Source: Clostridia bacterium
GTDB lineage: Bacteria; Bacillota; Clostridia; Oscillospirales; Acutalibacteraceae
DNA: 38,892 nucleotides
Direction of reading: 5' to 3'
Assembly (NCBI GenBank): GCA_017440755.1
Contig: JAFSGP010000014.1
Location: 1-38,892 of the forward strand
Part shown: one piece after another, positions 32,424-38,892 of the stretch
Position numbering within the stretch: position 1 is the first letter of the stretch
How the letters are laid out: every line of letters begins with the position of its first letter
Notes under the pieces: model-generated
Database searches by the model: none
What the model was told of the DNA's origin: nothing
What the model saw: only the letters and a program-made list of their open reading frames with translations
Made by a program: the position numbers and the translations under genes

Positions 32424-33197
32424 TCATCCGTTATCTTTCCGATATCGTGTGGGGGTAGTGCCGATATGGTCTTTGAATTGACGAATAAAGTGGGTAGTGT
32501 TCTGATACCCCAACTGTTCCGCTATATCCTCTACCCTATCTTTACCGAACACCAGCCTGTTTTTGGCAGAGTTCATTCTGGCGGCAATCAAATCCGCTCG
32601 CGGTGAAATGCCGAAGCACTTTTTGTATACGGCGTAAAAACGGGACTCGCTGAGAAACACGTTGTCCGCCATTCGCCCCACCGTCCATTCCTCCCCCAAG
32701 GACATAAACATCTGTCCTCGCAGGCGGCGGAGTTTTTCCAACAATTCGCGGCTTTCGGTATCCTCGGACGGCTCAGCCAGCCCTCGCCCCACTTTCAGGA
32801 ACAGCTCTCCCGCCTTCCATTCCATCATGCGTTCCTTGTTGGGGCGGTTGTCGAAATACTCGCTCTCTATCTGGGCGGTGAGTTCGGTAATCACAGACGG
32901 GTTGCCGGGATAGCAAACGGTGTTCAGCGGCAACCCCAGCGACAGCAGCTCCTCGCTGTCCCCCTCAAAGTGCATCCAGTCATGAATCAGCGGCTCATAG
33001 CTTTTAAAATATTGGGGCACGTTCGGCTCATATATAATCACCGCGTGAGGATGGGTCATAACCATCTCCCCATTCTCTTTCATCTCCACGCTATTGTGGA
33101 AATGCAGAAACGTGTACTCACCGACATATCCGTTTCGACGGTCTATGCAAAAGCCCGCTTGCTCGGGATAGGCGTGTCGAACTGCGGTAACATTCAT
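32424..33197 (-). CDS. AraC-family transcriptional regulator
   Basis: 257 residues: an N-terminal sensing domain with YTFLHFHNSVEMKENGEMVM and a C-terminal double helix-turn-helix (about 160-255) with WTVGRMADNVFLSESRFYAV and VEDIAEQLGYQNTTHFIRQF. It is divergent from the GH2 gene with a 126-bp gap, so it most likely controls that gene and itself. RBS GGGAGGTGAG. Its own promoter is at 33215-33243. Confidence 0.92.
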   Translation of the reverse strand: MNVTAVRHAYPEQAGFCIDRRNGYVGEYTFLHFHNSVEMKENGEMVMTHPHAVIIYEPNVPQYFKSYEPLIHDWMHFEGDSEELLSLGLPLNTVCYPGNPSVITELTAQIESEYFDNRPNKERMMEWKAGELFLKVGRGLAEPSEDTESRELLEKLRRLRGQMFMSLGEEWTVGRMADNVFLSESRFYAVYKKCFGISPRADLIAARMNSAKNRLVFGKDRVEDIAEQLGYQNTTHFIRQFKDHIGTTPTRYRKDNG

Positions 33198-33214
33198 ATT
33201 CTCACCTCCCTTTT

Positions 33215-33243
33215 ACTCTACTATAAACGGTAGGAAATGTCAA
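33215..33243 (-). promoter_or_regulatory. Promoter of the AraC gene at 32424-33197
   Basis: On the minus strand TTGACA (33243-33238) and TAGAGT (33220-33215) are spaced by 17 bp. For the divergent GH2 gene only a weak TGTTGT/TATGTT pair was seen, consistent with activator dependence. Confidence 0.6.
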
Positions 33244-33323
33244 TAAATATAGTAAGAATTGTCCTGTTGTTTTGTGCTCGTTTCTGCTATGTTAAAAGTA
33301 GCTTGTGAAAGGAGCGGATAACT

Positions 33324-35027
33324 ATGATTTATAGACAAGAACATCCAAAGCCACAATTTTTGCGAGAAAACTGGTTGAATCTCAATGGTGAATGGCAATT
33401 TGAAATTGACAATGCCAAGAGCGGTACTTACCGTGGCTATGCGGAGGAGAACCATACGCTGGCGCAAAAAATCCAAGTTCCTTTCTGTCCTGAAAGCAAG
33501 CTTTCCGGGATAGAAAATGTAGATTTCATGAACGCGGTATGGTACAAACGCACCTTCCCTATCACCGCTAACCAGAAGGCCGAGCGAGTGGTGTTGCATT
33601 TCGGCGCCGTAGACTATGAGTGCGCCGTATACATCAACGGGGAGCAGGTTGGTTCCCACAAGGGCGGCTACTCCTCCTTCTCCTTCGACATCACCGACCG
33701 TGTGCGTGTGGGAGAAAACACCGTTACCGTCTATGCTGTTGACGACTCCCGCGACCCCCTTATCCCCTCCGGCAAGCAAAGTTACCATTATGACTCCCGC
33801 TTCTGTCTGTACACCCGTACCACCGGTATCTGGCAAACCGTGTGGCTGGAATTCACCCCCAAGACCTACATCGATTGGGTCAAATACACCGCCAATGCGG
33901 CGGATGCTATTCTGACAGTGGAAGCACAGCTTAAAGGGGATGCCGACCTGAAAATCGAAGCCTTCTTTGAAGGAAAACCAATGGGGAGTTACGCCGCTCC
34001 CTGCAAAAGCGGCGTCGTGACCGTGACCCTACCCTTAGCAGAGAAGCACCTGTGGGATGTGGGACAGGGCAACCTGTACGACCTCACCCTCACCTACGGC
34101 GAGGATACGGTACAGAGCTATTGCGGTCTGCGGGATATTCGCTTTGACGGCTACCGCTTTATGCTCAACGGCAAAAGCGTATTCCAGCGACTGATTCTGG
34201 ATCAGGGGTTCTATCCTGACGGCATTTACACCGCTCCCACCGACGCCGACTTCATCGCCGATATTGAGCGGTCGCAGGCAATGGGCTTCAACGGCGCCCG
34301 TCTGCACGAGAAGATTTTCGAGGAGCGGCTCCTGTACCACTGCGACCGTCTTGGCTATCTCGTATGGGGGGAGTATCCCGACTGGAACATGGACCATACC
34401 GACCCCATCTGTATTTACAGGATTCTTCCGGAATGGCTGGAGGAGATCCATCGAGATTACAACCATCCCGCCATCATCGGCTGGTGTCCCTTTAACGAAA
34501 CCTGGGACTACCACAATTGCCGCCAGTACAATGATGCTATTGCATTAGTGTACAAGGTAACCAAAGAGGTGGACCCCACCCGTCCCTGCATCGATACAAG
34601 CGGCAATTTCCACGTGATGACCGACATCTTTGATGTGCACGATTATGCTCAAGACCCCGATGATTTCCGCAGCCATTACGAAAAATTCGTCACCGAAGAT
34701 ACCTTCCACGACCAACACGCCGAGCGACAGACCTATATCAAGGGAACACCGATGTTCGTCAGCGAATACGGCGGTATGTGCTGGAAGGTGGACGATAGCG
34801 GCTGGGGCTATGGCGATGGTCCCGCTACCGAGGAAGAGTTCATCACCCGCCTGAAAGGGCTCACCGACGTGCTGCTGGACAATGAGAAAATGTTCGGCTT
34901 CTGCTACACCCAGCTCACCGATGTGGAACAAGAGCAAAACGGGCTGTATACTTACAGCCGCATCCCCAAGTTTGACCCCGCCACTATCGCCGCCATCATC
35001 GGCCGCAAAGCGGCTATTGAGGAATAG
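33324..35027 (+). CDS. GH2-family glycoside hydrolase (beta-galactosidase/glucuronidase type)
   Basis: 567 residues without a signal peptide. The sugar-binding jelly-roll domain (about 10-180, with LNLNGEWQFEID and WYKRTFPI) precedes an immunoglobulin-like domain (about 185-270) and the TIM barrel (275-567). The acid/base is E392 in CPFNETWDY and the nucleophile E481 in MFVSEYGG. Members release beta-linked galactose, glucuronic acid or mannose; the exact sugar cannot be told. It is shorter than LacZ (about 1000) and close to compact GH2 enzymes. RBS AAAGGAG. Divergent from an AraC regulator. Confidence 0.92.
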   Translation: MIYRQEHPKPQFLRENWLNLNGEWQFEIDNAKSGTYRGYAEENHTLAQKIQVPFCPESKLSGIENVDFMNAVWYKRTFPITANQKAERVVLHFGAVDYECAVYINGEQVGSHKGGYSSFSFDITDRVRVGENTVTVYAVDDSRDPLIPSGKQSYHYDSRFCLYTRTTGIWQTVWLEFTPKTYIDWVKYTANAADAILTVEAQLKGDADLKIEAFFEGKPMGSYAAPCKSGVVTVTLPLAEKHLWDVGQGNLYDLTLTYGEDTVQSYCGLRDIRFDGYRFMLNGKSVFQRLILDQGFYPDGIYTAPTDADFIADIERSQAMGFNGARLHEKIFEERLLYHCDRLGYLVWGEYPDWNMDHTDPICIYRILPEWLEEIHRDYNHPAIIGWCPFNETWDYHNCRQYNDAIALVYKVTKEVDPTRPCIDTSGNFHVMTDIFDVHDYAQDPDDFRSHYEKFVTEDTFHDQHAERQTYIKGTPMFVSEYGGMCWKVDDSGWGYGDGPATEEEFITRLKGLTDVLLDNEKMFGFCYTQLTDVEQEQNGLYTYSRIPKFDPATIAAIIGRKAAIEE

Positions 35028-35036
35028 AGAGAGTAA

Positions 35037-35078
35037 AAACCGCCCCCCAAGACGGGTTTCCGTCTTGGGGGGCGGTTT
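35037..35078. terminator. Strong bidirectional terminator after the GH2 gene
   Basis: A perfect 19-bp stem (35037-35055 with 35060-35078), loop GTTT, A-run before and short T-run after. Its right arm touches the stop of the spoIVB remnant at 35078. Confidence 0.85.
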
Positions 35079-35225
35079 CACGCCGTTTCTTTTTGATCCT
35101 CCGCCACGCTCTGCGCCATATCCAGCATAGTCTTCGCAAAGATGGCGTAGCCACGAGTGGAGTCGTCCACAAGGACGTGGGTCACGGCGCCGATGAGTTT
35201 GCCGTTTTGGATAATTGGCGACCCA
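35078..35225 (-). pseudogene. spoIVB: spoIVB remnant 1 (C-terminal end only)
   Basis: About 49 codons on the minus strand read [20 protein letters not shown] and then a [15 protein letters not shown] stretch with a short tail to TGA. This matches the end of SpoIVB, the S55 serine peptidase that triggers SigK, including the catalytic SGSP serine. The rest of the protein (usually over 400 residues: PDZ and protease domains) is missing. The frame upstream changes to unrelated residues (MCCPYIDT) with no ribosome-binding site. It is a broken copy. A second remnant of the same region lies at 38652-38757. Confidence 0.8.
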
Positions 35226-35293
35226 GACACGTGTGTGTCAATATAGGGGCAACACATTAGCAAATTATAGCCAATTGCTATTGTCAAATCATA

Positions 35294-36703
35294 TCAGTAC
35301 CAACGAGATTTTAAATCTGCCTCGGTCGCCGAAACCGGGTCGGCCTCCAGACCATTTATGTACTTGCAGGCCTCCAAAAGAATCTCGCCATAGCGACCAT
35401 ACACCCCGCAAACGTGATGTATGTACGGCCCTTCCACCAGCTTATGTTCCCACTTGGCCCAGTCATCTACCTCAATCCACACATAGCAGCCGAGGTTTTT
35501 GGGGCCGGTGGTGGTTTTGGCTTCGCCAATCAGCAGACGATACTCTCCTTTATCCCCATCAAATCTGGCGATGGTCAGTTCACCGTCCTTCAACTCCCAC
35601 TCACCGATGCCAAAGGTATCACCATGATATTTACTACAGCTGATGTGAGCCTTTTCCTTGTGCTTTGCTAGGGAATATGGGAAGTTGCCGCAGTGCCATA
35701 AAAGTTCGGCATTGTCCTTTTCGGGATGCCGCACCGTCACATCGGCGAAGAATGGCGTGTCCTGTCCCCTGTTGACTGCCTGCATCATAACGGCAGTAAT
35801 GGCACCATGTATATCCGTTTCGCACACCGTAGGGATGCCCTCATCAGTGAGCATCGCATTGGCAAAGCAAGGCATAATGCCTATTATCTCCTGAAGTGAG
35901 GTCCAGCACTGTATGGCGATAGCACGGCAGTTGTACTGCGCTGCCAGTTCCTTCATCGCCACCTTCAGCGCCGCTACCTCCACCGCCTTGCCGTTGTCAT
36001 CACCACAGGACAGCGAGCGAACAAACGCCAGCGTTTTTTGGTAGTCTGCGCCGTTCTGCTCCTTCACGACTTGCATACGCAGCATTACATCGTTTAAGGT
36101 AATGGGATACAGATGAATGTTGAACTTCTCAATCAACTCATTTTCATTACAGATAACGCTGCAAAACGGTTCGGGACGGGTGGAAATCTGCAAAATGTTG
36201 AGATTCCTCACCGCCTTCACAACCCGTACCGTGCGTATGAACTTTTCAAAACCCTGCTTCCACTCATCGCCGTGTATCCAGGAGTTTGTCAGATAAGTGA
36301 AAGAAATCTTGTGCCGCCTGAGCACCTTGCCGGTAGCGAATAGACCACACTGTGAATCGCGGCTACGGAAGCCTTCCTCGTTGGGCGCATCATCACGAGG
36401 TCCCCACAAAAGCACCGGTACATTTAAAGCACGAGCGATCTGTGCGACACGATTTTCCGAGCCAAAATTGCAGTGTGGAAAGAATATCGCATCCACCTTT
36501 GCGGAAAGGAAGCGGTCGATTACACACTGGATGTCACAGTCTTGATAGAGCAAGCTTTCCTTGTTGATTCCTTCTAAATCTATGATTTCCACCGGAAATT
36601 GGTCCAATTCCTTGCGAATCAGCTCATTGTATTTTATCGCCTCTTCCCGACTGAACACATCCCGGCGAGTGGGACAATATGCTAAACGAATCCGATTCTT
36701 CAT
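35294..36703 (-). CDS. L-fucose/L-arabinose isomerase-like protein
   Basis: 469 residues, cytosolic. The overall pattern (FFPHCNFGSENRVAQIARAL, LLWGPRDDAPNEE, TYLTNSWIHGDEW, CETDIHGAITAVMMQ) fits the FucI/AraA-like sugar isomerase fold, in which the ETDIHG glutamate and aspartate bind manganese. It would interconvert an aldose and ketose; the sugar is not known. Its ATG overlaps the stop of the upstream epimerase gene (TGATG), so the pair is translationally coupled and probably works in one pathway. Confidence 0.85.
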   Translation of the reverse strand: MKNRIRLAYCPTRRDVFSREEAIKYNELIRKELDQFPVEIIDLEGINKESLLYQDCDIQCVIDRFLSAKVDAIFFPHCNFGSENRVAQIARALNVPVLLWGPRDDAPNEEGFRSRDSQCGLFATGKVLRRHKISFTYLTNSWIHGDEWKQGFEKFIRTVRVVKAVRNLNILQISTRPEPFCSVICNENELIEKFNIHLYPITLNDVMLRMQVVKEQNGADYQKTLAFVRSLSCGDDNGKAVEVAALKVAMKELAAQYNCRAIAIQCWTSLQEIIGIMPCFANAMLTDEGIPTVCETDIHGAITAVMMQAVNRGQDTPFFADVTVRHPEKDNAELLWHCGNFPYSLAKHKEKAHISCSKYHGDTFGIGEWELKDGELTIARFDGDKGEYRLLIGEAKTTTGPKNLGCYVWIEVDDWAKWEHKLVEGPYIHHVCGVYGRYGEILLEACKYINGLEADPVSATEADLKSRWY

Positions 36704-37587
36704 CAAGACAACCCCCATTTTTTCAGCATTGTTTTTTCGAAGGTCAGCAGAAACTTGGCCTCCTCATCCAATCGCTCCTCTGTGGGTTCAGCAAACAGGT
36801 TCCTCCAAACGTAGATATCTCTGCCCACCTCGCCGCCGGTGACCACAAACGGCTCGGACACAATGCGACCGGTAAAATTGACCTCTGCCAATGCCTTAAA
36901 TATCTCATCCCAATCTATATGTCCCTTTCCCGGAACAGTACGATTATTTTCGCCCGTGTGCATACCAATGAGTTTATCCCCAGCCAGTCGGATGGCATCC
37001 CCCATGTTATGCTCCTCAATATTCATATGATAAGTATCCAGTAGAATACCCACATTCGGACTGTCCACCATCTCTACATACCGCAAAGCATCCGCGGCAG
37101 TGTTAATGATGACACCCTCAAAGCGGTTGACTGCCTCAATACCATAAGTAATGCCGGCGGCCTCCGCCTGCTTGATTAGAGTTTTCATACTTTCCACACT
37201 GTTTTGGGTAAGCTTTTCCCGGTCAAAATCCGTCACATCCGGCACACCCCATCCGGCGTAGCTAACACCAGAAATAATCTTTCCCCCCATGTATTCCACG
37301 CAGTTCATAATGTCCGACAGATACTTGATACCGCCGGTTCTCACCGCTGTATCGCAGGAGGAAATATCGTATTTCTTATCCAAGCCAAGACTATAGGTCA
37401 GTTCGACCCCATAATGCTGTGCGGCGGCCTTGATTTCGTCCATCCGTTTTTTGGTCATATCCAATAGTGGCTGTGCCTGAAACTCCAGCACATCAAAGCC
37501 AATATCTGCCGCCTTTTGGATATACTTAATGTGGTCGGCCTGCCAGGTGTTTTCCCAAAAATTCATAAAGATGCCAAGTTTATTCAT
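36703..37587 (-). CDS. Sugar 3-epimerase (D-psicose/tagatose 3-epimerase family)
   Basis: 294 residues, a TIM barrel of the AP-endonuclease-like fold. The four metal ligands of the ketose 3-epimerases are in place: E151 in GIEAVNRFEG, D184 in LLDTYHMNIEE, H210 in IGMHTGENNR and E245 in IVSEPFV. The length (about 290) also fits. It would convert a ketohexose at C3 (such as fructose/allulose). ATG at 37587 follows AAAAGGAG by eight bases; the longer upstream frame has no site. First gene of a two-gene operon with the FucI-like gene and divergent from an AraC regulator. Confidence 0.9.
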   Translation of the reverse strand: MNKLGIFMNFWENTWQADHIKYIQKAADIGFDVLEFQAQPLLDMTKKRMDEIKAAAQHYGVELTYSLGLDKKYDISSCDTAVRTGGIKYLSDIMNCVEYMGGKIISGVSYAGWGVPDVTDFDREKLTQNSVESMKTLIKQAEAAGITYGIEAVNRFEGVIINTAADALRYVEMVDSPNVGILLDTYHMNIEEHNMGDAIRLAGDKLIGMHTGENNRTVPGKGHIDWDEIFKALAEVNFTGRIVSEPFVVTGGEVGRDIYVWRNLFAEPTEERLDEEAKFLLTFEKTMLKKWGLS

Positions 37588-37673
37588 CAAAAACACTCCT
37601 TTTCTTTTTAAGCACATTATTACACAGAGAACAACACAACACAAGGCACATGTTGCTTATTTTTGGAATAATA

Positions 37674-37701
37674 TTGACTTTTTGGATATTTAAGATAAAA
37701 T
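37674..37701 (+). promoter_or_regulatory. Promoter of the AraC gene at 37728
   Basis: TTGACT (37674-37679) and TAAAAT (37696-37701) are spaced by 16 bp. Confidence 0.6.
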
Positions 37702-37727
37702 GAAAGAAGAGCAAAGGAGGGCTGCAT

Positions 37728-38531
37728 TTGTATAACGAACTGATTAATAACGCCACGAAGGACTATCCTTTTTTAATTAAGCACATCAATGTAAAATATA
37801 TCCCCCACTTTCACGAGGAGACCGAACTCGTTTACGTTTTGGAAGGAGAACTCCTGTTCAGCCTAGGTATGGAAAGCTACCAAATCAAAAAAGGGGACAT
37901 TTGTATTATTCCTCCACATATCATTCACAATCTTTACACCGAAGTCTACAGTGAAACCTTTGTGATGAAGCTATTTCCCATCTTGGACCTGAGTCACCTC
38001 CGCATGGATAATCATATACTGAAAAAGGACGACCCGGGATACGAAAAACTTAGCATATACATCAAGAACATAAAAGACGAAAACGAAACAAGAGCCGCAT
38101 ATTATAAACTAGCGGTCAACTCGAATGTACAGCAGGTCTTTCTGTTTATACTTAGGGAAACACAACATCAAATCCTTGACGGAAAAATCAAGGAGAAACA
38201 CATAATCGACAATGAAATTTTGGATAATATCAACCTGTTTCTGGAAGCACACTACAACGAAGATTTATCGCTGCTTAATGTAGCGAAGCACCTAAATTAC
38301 ACCAAAAGCTACTTTTGCCGCTACTTTAAGCGAATGACCGGCATGACCTTTTGGGAATACTTCACCTTATTTCGCATAGAAAAAGCGATACAGGCTATGA
38401 AGGAGACACCAAAAGAAAACATCACTACGATAGCCGGCCGAGCCGGGTTTAAAAATGTGCGCTCCTTCAACAAAGCCTTTATGGCCTTTCAGCGCTGTAC
38501 CCCCAGGGAGTATCGAGAGAAAATAAAGTAA
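37728..38531 (+). CDS. AraC-family transcriptional regulator
   Basis: 267 residues: an N-terminal cupin domain (about 15-90, with YIPHFHEETELVYVLEGELL and IKKGDICIIPPHIIHN) and a C-terminal double helix-turn-helix (about 170-265) with LLNVAKHLNYTKSYFCRYFK and TTIAGRAGFKNVRSFNKAFM. The start is TTG at 37728 with AGGAGG seven bases upstream. It is divergent from the epimerase/isomerase operon across 140 bp and probably controls it in response to a sugar. More AT-rich than most of the window. Confidence 0.92.
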   Translation: MYNELINNATKDYPFLIKHINVKYIPHFHEETELVYVLEGELLFSLGMESYQIKKGDICIIPPHIIHNLYTEVYSETFVMKLFPILDLSHLRMDNHILKKDDPGYEKLSIYIKNIKDENETRAAYYKLAVNSNVQQVFLFILRETQHQILDGKIKEKHIIDNEILDNINLFLEAHYNEDLSLLNVAKHLNYTKSYFCRYFKRMTGMTFWEYFTLFRIEKAIQAMKETPKENITTIAGRAGFKNVRSFNKAFMAFQRCTPREYREKIK

Positions 38532-38589
38532 GCAAACAGCGAAAATCCGATTTCAAATTTTCGCCTTTTCTTTTCCTTATAAAACACTC

Positions 38590-38615
38590 AAACCCACCAA
38601 AATTTTGGTGGGTTT
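38590..38615 (+). terminator. Perfect 26-bp palindrome after the AraC gene
   Basis: AAACCCACCAAAA is followed directly by TTTTGGTGGGTTT, then TATTAG. It is well placed to end the AraC transcript, though the T-run is partly inside the stem. Confidence 0.7.
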
Positions 38616-38651
38616 ATTAGCGCCCCCCTTCCTTTTCAAAGGAAGGCAAGG

Positions 38652-38757
38652 TCATGAGGCTTCTTTAATTTGTTTCTCAGCCACAGTTTGCGCCGTCTCT
38701 AACATATTCTCCGCGAAGATACCGTAGCCACGGGTGGGGTCGTCCACCAGCACATAA
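38652..38757 (-). pseudogene. spoIVB: spoIVB remnant 2 (last ~34 codons)
   Basis: The minus strand reads YVLVDDPTRGYGIFAENMLE followed by a 15-residue tail ending at TGA (38654-38652). This is the SpoIVB C-terminus again, closer to the family consensus (DPTRGYG) than remnant 1. Upstream the frame turns to RCRYHQFT and soon meets a stop, so nothing of the protease domain remains. No ribosome-binding site. Nucleotide similarity to remnant 1 is clear over about 100 bases but not identical. Confidence 0.75.
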
Positions 38758-38837
38758 GTAAATTGATGATACCTACACCTCAAAGTCCTCAACACTCAGC
38801 TAAATATAGCGGAAAAAGCCCATATTTCGGTAGATTT

Positions 38838-38872
38838 GAGAGCGAATTGACCTGTTCAGTTCGCTCTCTTTC
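38838..38872 (+). terminator. Terminator-like hairpin near the right edge
   Basis: GAGAGCGAA (38838-38846) pairs with TTCGCTCTC (38860-38868), followed by a short T-rich tail. No plus-strand gene leads into it within the window. Nothing else was seen in 38760-38892. Confidence 0.5.
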
Positions 38873-38892
38873 TATTTCCAACACAAAAAAGA

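Noticed and set aside
35078..35287. 69-codon frame as an intact small gene
   Set aside because: The conserved part starts in mid-domain at SGSP, upstream residues are unrelated, and there is no ribosome-binding site; it is better read as a spoIVB remnant.

Overview
The window looks like a chromosomal piece of a Gram-positive, endospore-forming anaerobe of the Clostridia, most likely a gut Oscillospiraceae/Ruminococcaceae relative (inference). The evidence is sigG, spoIIID, gerW (ytfJ), the scpA-scpB set, two spoIVB tail fragments, consensus AGGAGG ribosome-binding sites, TTGACA/TATAAT promoters with 17-bp spacers, a Firmicutes-type SOS box, a dockerin protein and many cytosolic glycosidases. 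Most genes are GC-rich; the first gene, the insertion sequence, the SGNH gene at 29.8-31.4 kb and the last regulator are more AT-rich.

Layout. 0-1 kb: the 5' end of a leftward gene, an AT-rich orphan gene bracketed by two hairpins with the same stem, and tRNA-Leu(GAG). 1.3-3.1 kb: a single-chain fusion of class I mannose-6-phosphate isomerase and a ROK sugar kinase. 3.2-4.9 kb (minus): a GGGtGRT protein and an IscU/NifU-like scaffold. 5.1-6.9 kb (minus): a carboxyltransferase/decarboxylase alpha subunit and a separate biotin carrier. 6.9-14.6 kb (minus): a conserved Clostridia block, M50 protease - scpA - scpB - DUF2953 - gerW - dacF - rluB - GNAT-like gene, interrupted by a divergent Gfo/Idh oxidoreductase and AraC regulator. 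14.8-16.2 kb: rpmB (zinc type) and sigG, separated by a hairpin-rich non-coding stretch.

16.2-20.2 kb holds two convergent cytosolic glycosidases (clan GH-A and GH110-like), a cluster of GC-rich palindromes and spoIIID. 20.3-24.0 kb holds an MgtC-like membrane protein, a complete IS3-family element, and SOS-controlled dinB with a small partner gene. 24.0-26.1 kb encodes a secreted dockerin/SGNH-esterase protein. 26.3-31.4 kb (minus) is a four-gene acyl-transfer operon: SGNH membrane protein, acyl carrier, AlgI-like MBOAT and AMP-forming ligase. This matches dltD-C-B-A in order, the reverse of the usual dltABCD order, and the ligase and MBOAT are not typical Dlt proteins.

31.5-38.9 kb holds an RlmA-like methyltransferase, an AraC regulator divergent from a GH2 glycosidase, then a sugar epimerase and FucI-like isomerase pair divergent from a third AraC regulator. 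Two separate remnants of the 3' end of spoIVB bracket this last cassette.

How it works together: the three AraC-controlled units (oxidoreductase; GH2; epimerase/isomerase), the two other glycosidases and the PMI-ROK fusion form a plant- or host-glycan foraging and intracellular sugar-processing repertoire. The acyl-transfer operon probably decorates a cell-surface polymer. The strongest candidates for something undescribed are that reversed Dlt-like operon, with its FAM3/ILEI-like halves in swapped order, and the duplicated spoIVB tails. All functional names come from reading motifs; no database search was possible.
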